NCBI GenBank assembly: GCA_031213475.1
Contig: JARUPZ010000018.1
Location: 3,844,733-3,908,732 of the forward strand
Length of the DNA stretch: 64,000 nucleotides
Direction: 5' to 3'
From: Nereocystis luetkeana
Taxonomy: Eukaryota; Sar; Phaeophyceae; Laminariales; Laminariaceae
Part shown: in pieces, positions 35,180 to 46,673 of the stretch
Numbering within the stretch: the first letter of the stretch is position 1
Layout: each line of letters opens with the position of its first letter
Translations under genes and position numbers: made by a program
Notes under the pieces: model-generated
Seen by the model: only the letters and a program-made list of their open reading frames with translations
The model's database searches: none
Told to the model about the DNA's origin: nothing

Positions 35180-35365
35180 AAAAGGGCGGTGCTCGATTTG
35201 GCGGCGTTCGGTCGCTGTTGTGGCTTGTGCGCAAGTTATCCATCCGAGACCTCAGGTCGTTTTCAAACAAGGCTTCCTTGTGTTTTGTGTTTCTCATAAT
35301 CTCTTCCATTGTTCTGTCAGGAGCATAGAGCTCGAGCCACACAGCTCTACTGGTACAATATTTCG
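35180..35365 (-). pseudogene. Possible exon of unknown protein, unit 2
   Basis: Counterpart of 10420-10605, reading LYAPDRTMEEIMRNTKHKE. It remains open past the position of the unit 1 stop. Function unknown. Confidence 0.25.
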
Positions 35366-36732
35366 TCACCAGGAGGGGGATAGTACTGCATAGTACTCAG
35401 AACCCTTGATGGACCCAAACACCGTGTATTCCACCATCCATACTACGTCTGCTACTATGTCGGAAGCTACTGGGCGTCTACTGGAAGCTGCTGACTTCCA
35501 CTGAGAGCTGCCTCCACAGACGGCGAATTCAGCCCCAGCACACCGCGACGAGTCACGCCGCACACAGCAGCTTCTTCCATCCGTGACCGGCTCCTCAATC
35601 TATGCTCGGGAGCACAACTGCACGCGTGACTCAACTCGCTAGGAGCATCTTAATCGCGCGGGAGGGTGCGACACCGAAAATCAACGGCGGCAGTCATCGC
35701 GGGGGAGGGGGGGGCGGGGGCGGGGGGAGTGGGGGTGTTGGAAACCACCAATGCCGTGCGAAGGAAAGCAGTGGCGTTCCAAGGAGGACGAAGGGTGTGG
35801 GGGGGAGGGGGGGACTGAACAGCTGGGGGGCCATGTCGTCTAGCCACACCGATACTGCGTTTACTGCGAGAAACCGAGTGGCAAGCTTTTAACACCGCTG
35901 CGGTGACACGCTACCTAGTACCCGTGCGTCGTTTTTCATTCGTATCGCTCCATCCGGGGCATTGAAGTTGCAGAGTTCGTGGGGACCCGCTCCTTGCACA
36001 ATGTGAGCGTACAAACATCCTTGTGAAGACATGGAACAATATTGCACACCAATAGGCATACCAAATTTAGAGGTTGTCGACACCTTGTGGGATTTGCTAC
36101 ATTGCTTACCGTCCCCACAAGGAAGTGCTTATGCCCCCAATATGGAGGGAGAGGGGGGGTGGTCCCGGCCTCCTGTGCTGCGCCACCTCCGGTAGCGAAG
36201 ACGGTTTCGGCTTCCCAGACAGAATAGCTGAATCCACAGCAGGTAAATAATCGTCTCGTATACTTACGAATTACAAATACTACTGACTGCGAGTCGCTGA
36301 CCTTCGCCCTTCGTTTTCGGATGCCATTCGACAAATTGCTCTGGTGGGCCATAGGTTGTTCTGCCGGTACACCGTCCGCATCTTATCACTACCTGTACGT
36401 ACACCCACGACATACAGCAGCAATTGCGATTACCGAGAGGCCTGGAGCTCAAATCTAAAAACAATAACACCGACGGAGCGGAGCGCACAACAGGAGGTGT
36501 TTTTCTAGCTGGCCAAGGGTTGAAAACCCCTTCAGCAATATACAAACACAATCACGCTATATATCTACGAATCTGCTAAGAACATGACAGCTTCCCAATC
36601 GCAAGAAAGCCAATATCCCTGAACCAATCCTGACCTTTTATACCGCTCTCGAAACCGGCGGAAACATTCCGCCCCGGAAAAACAAAACCCTTCACCATCA
36701 TACCATGGTACTTCACTTCATACACACATACC

Positions 36733-36789
36733 TTAGGCACGGTACATGTTGGCCGCGAGCAGAATGATGAAGTTGCCGTCCTTTTTCAC
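36733..36789 (-). pseudogene. Possible last exon of the kinase remnant, unit 2
   Basis: Same 19-codon frame as 11953-12009 with two residue changes. The preceding CAG is CGG here, so splicing at this point is not expected. Confidence 0.3.
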
Positions 36790-36930
36790 CCGCCCCAGGC
36801 TTGTAGTTTGTTGTTTTTCCCTCAACAACTAGCCACATCTCAGTGATGGCCAGCCCGCTCCAATCCCCCCCTCCCCTCTCCTCCCCTCCCCTCCTCCCCG
36901 CGCGCGCGCTCCGAGGACTTCGCTTCTCAC

Positions 36931-37102
36931 CGACTGGATCGATCGCAGCTCGCAAAAAGCTTTCTCCTGGAGCTCAATATTCTAAGCTTCTTCACGATAG
37001 GCCCCAACGCGAAGCCGTGGTCGGTCATGCTCGGACCCTCTGTGGAGAGCCAAGGGTGCTCAAGCGCTCCAGCTGCCGTAATTCGCTCAGCTGGGTCCAC
37101 CC
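36931..37102 (-). pseudogene. CAMK-type protein kinase C-lobe exon, unit 2 (frameshifted)
   Basis: Reads VDPAERITAAGALEHPWLST, then SSRRKLFASCDRSSR followed by a stop. The extra T of unit 1 is present, but the compensating A deletion is not, so the frame is lost just before the GTGAGAAG donor. The likely acceptor of the next exon is also mutated (AG to GG near 36790). This copy is a pseudogene. Confidence 0.6.
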
Positions 37103-37661
37103 TCGCCAGTTTTATATTAGCATTATGTCCTATTCTAAAGTATTAAATGGCGTCGACCGTCCGAACAAAAACAGAGAAGAGAGAGGGGAGCAGGAGGGGG
37201 AAAGGGGGGGGGGCGGAAGGAGAGGGGGAGGGGGAGGGGGAAGGGGGAAGGGGGCTTCAAGAGCATTTCAGTCTGTGCCTGACAGCTAATTCGTACAAGG
37301 CGCTCGCCCGGTTCCCCAAGATAGATACATCTTAACCCCGCCTCACTCTGGTCAGAATCACAGAGTGCGTTTGCAAATTCGGAGGCAAGCCCGAAACGCA
37401 CCCTATATTTCCGGACTGAGTGGCCAACCTCAACATTGTACAAACCCAAGCGGCCCCACCCGTTTCTGCATCCCTTTTTCACGGCTGTTTACGCTCCAGG
37501 GCTCGTCCTGTCCCTGAAAGTACCTGACGGCGCTCAAAAGGATGCGGCGCAGGTTTTCTTGCCTGCCTCTCCTCGTAGTAAATCTTGCTCTCGTATTTCG
37601 CGGTTATCCAGGTACAAAACAGAACGGCAAGGGTTCAGAAAAATAGGGGAAATGGCTGGGA

Positions 37662-38195
37662 GGGGGGGGGGGGGGGGGGGGGTACTTGATAGGAGAGATG
37701 TACTCGATCTCAGGCATGGCCGTAGTCGTATGGCCAGAGACCTTCTCATGCCCGCAACGCCGGGACGAAGCATGTCGGGTTTTCACCGGCCAGGCAGACA
37801 TTGCCAGCACCAAGCGCGAAGCGCCGTGAGGTGTCCGGTGAGTCGCATGAAGGGTGAGCTGCATCCTACTAAGAACCGCTTGTGAGGCGGACTTGCATAT
37901 GGATGAGAGCTTCAATGAGTTAAATTCAATTTCCGGCGTAGGCATTTCCAGAGATAGCAATGGGAGCACTATGTAACTGCCTCTTGGGTGCCTTACCTTG
38001 AACACTACGTGATACGATCAATTCCCTTGTGCAGAGTAAAGATTCTTGACCTCGCACAAATTATCTAACTCGACAATCAGCTGTGGGCGACCGCCAAAAA
38101 AAACAAAACGGTACCCTGGTTGTCTAGTTCACTTCGTGAGCGGCCATGTTTTACAGTGTCGTTGCCAACCGACGCCAACCCAACCTATATAAAAT
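37662..38195 (+). repeat. R1 dispersed repeat, near-complete copy
   Basis: Starts with 21 G (37662-37682), then ACTTGATAGGAGAG, the ATGGCC...GGCCAT hairpin, AAGCGCGAAGCGCCGTGAGG, AACCGCTTGTGAGGCGG, CTCTTGGGTGCCTTACC and GTTTTACAGTGTCGTTGCC, ending near CCAACCCAACC. Length is about 530 bp. No open reading frame or tRNA-like promoter was seen. It could be a non-autonomous element of unknown class. Confidence 0.85.
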
Positions 38196-38199
38196 AGGC

Positions 38200-38395
38200 G
38201 GGGGGAGGGGGGGTGCTTGATAGGAGAGATGTACTCGATCTCATGCATGGCCGTAGTCGTATGGCCATAGACCCTCGCATCCCTGCAACGCCGGAACGGA
38301 GCAGGTCGGGTTTTCACCGACCAGGCAGACATTGCCAGCACCAAGCGCGAAGCGCCGTGAGGTGTCTGACGAGTCGCATGAAGGGTGAGCTGGGG
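38200..38395 (+). repeat. R1 dispersed repeat, tandem truncated second copy
   Basis: Follows 37662-38195 head to tail after a short G-rich junction. It stops at the same AAGGGTGAGCT point as the unit 1 copy at 13078. Confidence 0.85.
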
Positions 38396-38513
38396 GTTAG
38401 AGATGCATCTGACCCTCCTTGGCGACGACATCTCTCATCCTGAAGAAAATGCTATTCTTGGGAAAGTGGATATATGTAAGACATCACCGTGCACTACCTG
38501 GGATGGATACAAT

Positions 38514-40895
38514 ATGCTTGGCCACCTTTTCCCCCTCATTGTTACACACGCTCTGTGTTGCTCGCCAAAAGGAGGTACGTAGCACTCGCGTGGTATTCCC
38601 CGCTGCTGTATCGTCGACCAGCTGTTGTGTCGGCGCAGTTAAACATCATGTTGATATTTTCGCGTCCCATCTGTACCAGGCATATAGCAGCCTTGTATCT
38701 CATCCCTGGGAAGACACCGGGACCTGTTTTTGTGTTTGTACTTCGGCAGCAACAATCGAGACCAACAAGGAGTCGACGGTGTATGCCCGGCGGCGAGGAC
38801 GGCACTGCGTGCTGCTACGGTGGGATAATAATCGTCACAGTAAATAAATAGGGCGATTCGTCGCCAAGCAGAAAAGGGTGGCAGACAAAACAAAAAAAAA
38901 AAAAAAAACTCGCTTTCATTACAACCTTCGCCCTGTCGTCCCTTCCCGCAGTTCCGGCGTAAAATTTGGTAAGAAATAGCCCCCCGGCGGGAATCATCCC
39001 ATCCCGTAGATCACCCCCACTGCGAGTGAGTTTCGGCGTCCATGCTTTGGCAAATACAACAAACGCTCTGCTACACGGGTGAGCTTTGGCGCCCACCTTT
39101 TGGAAAAGACATTCACTCTTCACCGTCTTGTTGCAGAGAGGACAAGGCGGCCGGCCGCCTAGCTTTTAACCTTGAGGGCGAGCTAGCCTAGGCCCCCAGA
39201 CAAAACACGGAACGGAAGTGGTGATCATCATCCTCCGCCGCGTTGAACGCACGCAACATCGTGGGACTGGGAAGGGCGCACGCACAAACTCCGGTCGAAG
39301 GTACAAACAGCAACGTACTGGTGTTAATAGTATACTTCGTACCAGGTATGTATATACTGTCGTGCGTAGTCTATACGTGTACTGTAGGTACTCGTGCAAT
39401 ACCTATTTCCTGTCGCATTCTCAAAGCCATCTCCTTCCTGGTGTTGAGCAAGCAAGTGACAAGAAAGAGTGCCAAGAAAACACGGTACGTACACATCTAG
39501 CAAAGAAAGGAGCGGCCAGAAAGGGGTCAAAACAAGGTCATTATCGCCAGTGCCGCCACCCGCTACTTGAGCGCTGTATCACACCAGTACGTATCATGTG
39601 ACACCACAATGAAAATTGCTATACACCAACATATACCAGTATACTTAGTATGGTACAAAAGCAGGAGGTACAGTAGGAGTATTAATAGTAGTGTGCCACT
39701 TGTTCGGCGCTATTGCTTGTTAGGTGGGGCCAAACCTCGATTTTGGTCGGCGTCGGGTCAGGGCGTTTGGTGGGCCCTGCCGGCGGGGCGGCGTATTACG
39801 TGCCCCAGGGCCAGTATGGAGGACCCACATCCACATTAAAGTTTAGGGCATGCCTCAGTGTCTCACGTTTAGAGCTGGGTGGAGCGGGAGATCCGCGCTG
39901 CCCAACGGGAAAACCTCCTAAGAATAAGAACTGCTGCCCTGTGCTGGTATAAATACCAGGTATGTACCAGGTATACTGGTCGTCCCGTTACAAGGCGACC
40001 CACCGTATGTTGTGACAAGTGGCCGCCAAATAGTTGTACTCGCCTCATATATATACTAGGGAATAAAAGGCCCTCCCGCCCCCTCGGCGGTCGTGCCAGA
40101 TGCCTGTAGATAATAGAGGAGCTATAATAGGTGAGCCAATACGTACATAGGATGGACATCGACTGTGGCGCCGTGCTTTAAATTAATGAAAACCAGTTTG
40201 TAAGTCACTTTATGTAGGACCTTAATAAGCGTTAAAATTATGAATTGTGGAATACCTGGTATAAATTTGATGTGCTTGCTCCCTCTCTGGAATCTCACAC
40301 TGCAACTTTATTAGTTGTTGGTTGCAGCAGTACGACACAATACAATCTGCGGGTAATACGATAAACGCACAGCAGAGGGACCACACTCGGAGTATCTATT
40401 GTTTCCCTATCGAGCAAATTTCGTATTCTGAATGCTGAGACTATTAGGGTGCTTGCGGCCTCAACATTGCGAGTGACTGGGAGTGTGAGCAGTACTCAAC
40501 TTCAAGCCTAGAAATACTGCCTGAATAATGCCACGGGTGAAAAGAGTGCCCGCAGGATCGGACGCCGAAATATCCGAATGAACGGTCGTCGATATTATCA
40601 CTTTAATCGAGAGGATAAGGTGTGTTAAATCGAGGTGTCAGAGCAGAGGTCAGACGACCGTGCTGGTAGGATAATGAAATGAAAACGATGTCGAACTTAT
40701 ATCATTAACAACACGAGGATGATGGAGACGGCAGCAGCAGTGATACCGCAAAATGTAAATGCCGTACGAGACGTATCTGCACGAAGAACGGCTGTACGTA
40801 TGGCGGTCATCGACAGAAGAGTGTGCCGGATTAGGTCGTCCTGAGCAAAGGCCAGACGATGCTCGTAAGATATCAATATGAGAAGGTGCAGATAG
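38514..40895. other. Unit 2 spacer, no gene recognised
   Basis: A few protein-like stretches exist (for example on the minus strand near 38545-38700), but none has a recognised family or splice support. TACCWGGTA occurs at 39340, 39954, 39965 and 40253. Confidence 0.4.
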
Positions 40896-40959
40896 ATGCT
40901 CCGAGTACGTTGGAGAAAAGTAACGAGTACCGGAGATAAAGTATTTCAGGTACTTCGTA

Positions 40960-41595
40960 AACTCGGAGTATTTCAGGGCTCGATCCTCCGGGATACTGTT
41001 CGTACTCGGAGTATTTCGGGTATGATCACTCTCATTACTGCTTGTACTCGGAGTACTTTGGGGTTCGATACTCTGAAATACTGCTGTACTCCGAGTATTT
41101 TGGATGTCATTACTCTGGAATACTCGTTGTACTTGAAGTATCTGGCGATCTTGTACTGCTCCTACTTTAAGTACTCGGAGCACGTGGGCATTTCGTACTG
41201 CAAAAACTTTAATACTCGGAGTATTTCAGGGTTTCCTGTTCCGAGGTACGGGCAATACTCGGAGTATTTCAGGGTTTTATACTCCAAGGTACTCCGGGTT
41301 AGAGTATTTCTCGGAGTATTCTACTCGGATGATGAAGTATTCCTGGATTCAATACTCGCGATGCTCGGAGTACCCCGAGTAATTTAAGTGTTTGTACTCC
41401 GGGTACTGCTTGTACTCGAGTATAAGCACTGCTCATACTCCCAGTACTCGGAGGTTTTGGCCCTTCAGTACTGCTCATACCCCAAGTACTCCGAGTATTT
41501 AGGCCACCAGTACTTTAATACTCGGGGTACTCGGAGTACGACAATTACTCGATACTCCGAGTACGATACTCCGAGAATACTCGGAGTATCGAGTA
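40960..41595. repeat. Array of TACTCSGAGTA palindromes with ~42-bp phase
   Basis: Exact matches occur at 41003, 41044, 41087, 41213, 41256, 41487, 41528, 41553 and 41578, with many one-base variants. In the first part the spacing is 41-43 bp: 41003, 41044, 41087, 41130 (TACTTGAAGTA, itself a palindrome), 41172 (one mismatch), 41213, 41256. Spacer sequences between the palindromes are not conserved. Confidence 0.85.
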
Positions 41596-43440
41596 TAATA
41601 CCGAGAAATCGAACGCTTTCGAGCCGCGAGCAATGTTGGTACAACCCCCAAAAGCCGTCAAACCGGCTGCTGCACAGGTGATATAGGGCGAGTTTTGACG
41701 TCGCTGAAAGCTCTTTCGGATCATAGTGATTCTTACTGATATTAAAGTAGTAGTAGAGCTCGAGCAGGGTGGCAACAACAGCATGGTACGATGGCGAAAC
41801 AACAGGAGGAGGAGCAGCCGCAGCAGCAGCAGCAGCGGCGTCAAGCCGAGTGGTGATAATCGACGGGGATCAAACGAAGCCGGCACGAGCAAACGTGAAC
41901 CGACGGAGGATGATAAACGAACCGCGCATACGCGTCATACATCCGCTCCTGCTAGGATAGCCAACGTCTCTCGCACCGTGTAGGCGGTTTGTGTTGTTTC
42001 ACCACAGGTGCTGCAGGCAGGCTTCTTTCTTCCGCTGCTGTATGCAGTTGAGTTGTCTTTGCTAGGGGCAAGGTCTTCGCGCCGAAACTCATCATCATCG
42101 CCACGGGCTACCAACAACGCGGTGTAGCGAGCGTCACTCCTCATCCTCTCTATACGGGAGGTGAAGTCGGTTGGTTAAATAATAAAAATTGCGGCGGGTT
42201 TTCGATACGTAACAGCAAAGTACGATCTCGACCAACAACGTGGCGGGACAAACAGATACCTTCTCGTGTCAAGCGTGCATGATTGTGTGTTTACAGCAGT
42301 GTGCTGCGGTAGAAGGAGATAGAGAGGATGGTTTGGAAAATGGGTGTTGTTGCAGAGCTTATAGAGGAAGGTATTGCTTTGTTGTCTGCAGTAGTCCACA
42401 GTGCGGCGTATGTAGTGTACAAAAGACGACAGAGAGGATTACGTGAACCCCTCGATAGCTCGAAAGACTCTTATTTCGATGGACTTCGGGTGCAGCGGCG
42501 GTAGATGACGTGGATCGGATGTTCCAAGCGCAGGAGGGCAGGAACACATGCGTGCTTCGAATATGACGTCGCAAAAGACAAGATCTTGGAATGTTGCACG
42601 AAGGCAGCTTGCAAAAGGTGATTTCGGAGTACCTGGTACGTGAGAGATACATTTTTCTTTACGTTGCGCGAAGGGAGCTTACAAAAGTTTATTTTGAAGT
42701 ACGTGAGGTATAATTTTTTTCAACAAGTTGGTATTAGAGGCAATACTATGATAAAGTTATAAATTGGGCATCACGCTGTCTATATATAATTAATAGATAC
42801 TTCGACCGTCTGTGCACCGTGTCGACAATTCTCAGGCCCATTGTTCTGCACGAATCACTCACAGATGGTCCGACGAGTGGGAGTTGGAGTAAATTACTTC
42901 CGCTGGGGACAACTCGAATACTTGGAGCACTGGCAGTATTTCGGGAATATGTAGTGCGAGGAGTCTGTACTGCGAGTACTCTCAGTATCTCGATGTTTTG
43001 TTTCTTTTACCCTGAGCGCCAAGAAATATTTATTTTGGGGGAACGTATTTTGTATGATGTGCTGGATTTTACTCAGCCGGTCACAAAGTATAACGTCGCA
43101 ATCTCGACCTCACGCAACTCTTTTTACTTACGTTTTCATACGTATACGCCGCAAGCATTAAATTGATCGCCGGGAGTCACGTGTTCAGGATCAATATCCC
43201 CTTACCCGTATGCCCTCTGTTAAATTTTTGTAGTAGTAATGATCCCACACTATTTCCACAAACAGCGAAACATAGTCTGTCCTCAAAAATATGTGTGTGT
43301 TCTTGACGTTAATGGTGGGTGGATGCAGTTACTACTACTGTACATAGTTCTAAACAAACAGGTAGTTCAAACGGCGAGTATTATTTCTTGCGCCACTCCC
43401 CCAGGCATCCCCCGGAGGGGGACCTTGTATATATATATGT
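41596..43440. other. Spacer, no gene recognised
   Basis: No family recognised. TACCTGGTA lies at 42630. A CAG-rich run (about 41814-41842) encodes Gln/Ser or Ala tracts only by composition. Confidence 0.4.
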
Positions 43441-43750
43441 CATCACTTTTACTTTCCAGCCTAACTCGTAGGAGGTTTTCCCTCAGCGATCTTCTGGACA
43501 AGCCGGGGTCACAGGTGTCGTCCCTTCTTCCCCCCGGTACGTGCCTTTTTTTTGTCGCGCATAGGGTTCAGCATTCCCACTGCTCGTCGATTTTCATCGA
43601 ATGTAGCTAACTCACGATCTAGCGCTGTCCGCCATTATTTTTTTTTATGCAAGGAAAAGTCCCTACGAGCATGCATTCGGTGAGACTTGAACCCACGAAA
43701 TTTATCTTGATAGGCACGCGGCCCACCTACCAAGCCACCGGGGACGCTGG
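43441..43750 (-). mobile_element. tRNA-derived SINE family B, copy 2
   Basis: The reverse complement aligns over its full length with 22843-23158. It is flanked on both sides by TATATATATATG-type sequence, a possible target duplication in an AT-rich site. Confidence 0.75.
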
Positions 43751-44159
43751 CATATATATATGTGTACGTCTACAAGGCGCTTCGCTCCGCAGGCGGCCTA
43801 CGCCGCCCGCTACGCTCGCTCAGGAAGGAAAAGTACATCGAATTACGCGAAGCGGACAGAAGGTCGATGATTGTTGTAGTTGCAAATTGGCGACTTGATA
43901 ATGCCAAGAGTCACATGCCGTACGTACGTACATACCCCAGGTGGGGTACTGATTTTCTTCTTTTGATATACACTATGTACCTGGTATGTACGAACGAGAA
44001 AGCACGGCATGGCACAGCAGCAGCACCGCAAAATGAAACTGAAAAATTCGGAAAGAGAAAAAAATCCCCTTCCCCTCTCAAGTGATGATTGTCTGCCCCT
44101 GGAACACCTTGGACCAGTCAAAGAAGAAAAAAATCCAAGGCTTATCACAGTGACTGAGA

Positions 44160-44570
44160 ATCGTGGCGGGACGGGACGGGACAGATTTTTCTTGTTTGGC
44201 GGGAAAAAATGACCACGGGACGGGACGGGACGGTAAAATGAAGAGATAAAAAGTTGGCGGGACGGGACGGGACGGCGGGTGCATAATTTCTCGACGGGAC
44301 GGGACGGTAAAATTCAACGGGACAGATTTTCACGACGGGACGGGACGGTAATTATTTTTTTCTCCGGCGGGACGGGACGGTATTTATTTTTTTCCTCGGC
44401 GGGACGGTAGTTACTTTTTTCCTCGGCGGGACGGGACGGTAAACATTTTTCCCCTCGGCGGGACGGGACGGTAATTTTTTTCCTCACGGGACGGTATTGT
44501 TATTTTTCTTCGACGGGGCGGGACGGTAGATTGTTTCCCTCGGCTGAACGGGACGGTAAATAAACTTTTC
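44160..44570. repeat. GGGACGGGACGGTAA minisatellite
   Basis: About ten degenerate units of roughly 30-40 bp: CGGCGGGACGGGACGGTAA followed by a T-rich stretch ending CCTC. The minus-strand reading (VPSRR repeats) arises from the repeat. Two more units occur at 49238-49310. Confidence 0.85.
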
Positions 44571-44586
44571 TTTTTATTGCTGCAAG

Positions 44587-44837
44587 GTCTCGGCGCGGTT
44601 GTACGTGAAGACTTTCCCGCACTGCTGATTGCGCGAAGCGAGCCGGCCCTACGCGCAGGCGTTCTTCTTCTCGACCCGCGGCCCACAAGCTCCGAGAAGT
44701 GCTACCACTACACGGGCGACGTTTTTTCTGATTTCTTCCCACCCCTGCCCCAAGTACTCTTGTTGCGGTGCCAGCTCATGGTGGCTGTTCTGATGATTAT
44801 TGTGCTTGCGCTGTGTTACTGGTGGTTGTGGAGGTAG
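44587..44837 (+). CDS. Possible last exon with C-terminal membrane segment
   Basis: A pyrimidine-rich tract ending TATTGCTGCAAG could be an acceptor just before 44587. The following frame of about 83 codons ends with a hydrophobic stretch, LMVAVLMIIVLALCYWWLWR, and a stop, which looks like a tail anchor or single transmembrane helix. No upstream exon was identified: the preceding 400 bp is the GGGACGG minisatellite. No family was recognised. It may be a chance open frame. Confidence 0.25.
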
Positions 44838-45029
44838 GTGGAGATAGGTGGTGGTGTGGTAGAGGTGGTGGCGGCGGTGGCGGTGGTTCTAGTGCCGCTC
44901 GCTGCTGACCGATCGACCCCCCGCCCGTGAGATAGGCATCCATGGCGTCCGTACCGGTCATACCGAAGATGCTAGGAAACAGGATTTTTACCCCTTGACA
45001 GACGGCAAGTTTGCCTTGTGACACATACA

Positions 45030-45103
45030 CACATACATACATACATACATACATACATACATACATACATACATACATACATACATACATACATACATAC
45101 ATG
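45030..45103. repeat. (ACAT)n microsatellite
   Basis: About 18 tetranucleotide units. Confidence 0.95.
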
Positions 45104-45219
45104 CTTTGACTGACCACACAAACTACTAGGTTTAGTGTGGAACACTCGGCCCTACATCGTTGACAGCGCACGTTTTGCGTCTCGCTTGATGATAGGTCAC
45201 CTGACATCTTTTTGGGCCT

Positions 45220-45243
45220 CACCAGTATATATATATACTGGTG
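45220..45243. repeat. Perfect 24-bp palindrome
   Basis: CACCAGTATATA followed by its exact complement. Could extrude a cruciform. It is close to the CCAGTATA/TATACTGG style of the other palindromes in the spacer. Confidence 0.85.
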
Positions 45244-45350
45244 GTGTAGCCGTGAGTTGAGTGGTCTTTGTTCTATTCGTGTGTAGTGGCGAGCTTGCGG
45301 CTACTACTGCTCGCTGTGGCAGTACTTACTTTCATTTCAATGTAAAAATA

Positions 45351-46262
45351 AGGGTTTTGCCAAAATAAGGTATACCTGGCCACTTTTCGGCCAAAATCAA
45401 TTACAGTCTAAAAACAAGTACAAAACAGACGCCAGGAGCCCTGCTATTGGCCAAGCTGGCATTGTAACTGATTTTGGCACGAAAATGCCAAGTTATACCT
45501 GTTTTTTTCTACTCTGTCTAGCTTTCAACTGATTTTGGCCAAGTTTGAACCAATCAAAGAGGCCATACGTCCACTGTTTTTTCTCTGCGTGTATGCGTCT
45601 GCCCTCCCTTGGTTGAAATTCTTCAGTATCAACGTATAAACTCTGTACCCGTACGTCGTACGTAAAAGTACGTATTTACACAACATGCATGCATGCGTGC
45701 GCTGGGTTCACTTTTTCTTCTTTGGGGTGTGCGTTTCAGTTATTTATCAGTTGTCGTGATGTGGAATCGGCACGGACACTGGTTGTGCTGGATGTAGACG
45801 GGAAAAAAGAACGGTTTAATGTGAAGAGCACACACACTCTGTGTGTTGTTTTCTTTGGCCACAGCAGTCGATAAAGCACCATGGTATTTGTCTGCACCCC
45901 CCCGCGTCGAGGTGGTCTCAGGTTTGGTAGGACAAGATAATTTCGTGCCGAGCAGGCGGTTCCGCGAGGACGGTCTAGAAGATCTAAAGCTGTCAACGGG
46001 GGGGGGGGGGGAGATACTCTTGGCGCCCCCGCCGTGGCGAAACGAACGAAGCCTATCAATAGTGTACTCCCTAAACCAAACAAAACAATGCAGATTTTGG
46101 AGGCCATGTGGCACGCTTTATGCTTTACCAGGTACGCATTATTTTTTCCCGGACTTTTTCATGGACAGAACACCGCTCGAGGCGGGCATTTTTACTTGAT
46201 TTTAGTATGTAACTGATTTTGGCACAAACGGATCAGGTATACCTGATTTTGGCGTTTGCCCT
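45351..46262. mobile_element. Terminal-inverted-repeat DNA element, non-autonomous
   Basis: The left end AGGGTTTTGCC..AAAATAAGGTATACCTG and the complemented right end AGGGCAAACGCCAAAATC followed by AGGTATACCTG match over about 29 bases. Both ends are flanked by AAAAATA (45344-45350 and 46263-46269), a 7-bp target duplication. It contains no transposase and has a nested LINE 3' end at 45764-45840. Superfamily not assigned. Confidence 0.75.
45764..45840 (+). mobile_element. LINE 3' end, extreme 5' truncation
   Basis: 77 bases matching only the last part of the LINE (AATCGGCAC through TTTAATGTGAAGAGCACACACAC). It is nested inside the terminal-inverted-repeat element at 45351-46262. Confidence 0.85.
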
Positions 46263-46282
46263 AAAAATAAAGTCCAGCCATA

Positions 46283-46411
46283 CAGCAGCTATTAATATTA
46301 CGGGGGACCATAGTTAACAGGACCTATGGTATACATAAAAACCTATATGTTTAACCATTTTTTCTAACAATATTTGGTCCTGTTAACTATGGCCCCCCAT
46401 AATAGCTGCTG
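46283..46411. mobile_element. MITE-like hairpin element, copy 2
   Basis: Arms of about 40 bases contain CGGGGGACCATAGTTAACAG and its near complement. The arms extend outward into CAGCAGCTATT/AATAGCTGCTG. The centre is unlike copy 1, so only the termini are conserved. Confidence 0.75.
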
Positions 46412-46673
46412 ATCATCAACGCCAGCACCTTTTGTGCTAAAAAAAGAACTGAAGGTGGTGCGGAGCAAATTCATATTTTTTCCAAGATTGAAGTGATGAA
46501 AATACGAAAATATGTCTTCACTCATCATGATTCAGCTGTGAGTTAGACTGGTTATTAATTATAAAGTAGTATTTAATAGTTGATACACTCAATTTTCGAT
46601 TTTGCAAGCTTAATACGCCTGTACAACTATTTACTCCTACTACTACTGTGTTCTATAGACCGCCCCCCTTAGA

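Larger units (their letters stand above)
25121..38513. repeat. Segmental duplication unit 2
   Basis: This is the direct-orientation copy of 1-13195. Ankyrin genes are 25107 bp apart between units 1 and 2. It has no LINE at the site corresponding to 8497, an expanded 250-bp higher-order repeat (33864-34720) and a tandemly doubled R1 element (37683-38400). Collinearity ends at about 38513, after which the sequence is unrelated to unit 1. A false duplication from two haplotypes is a possible alternative. Confidence 0.95.
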
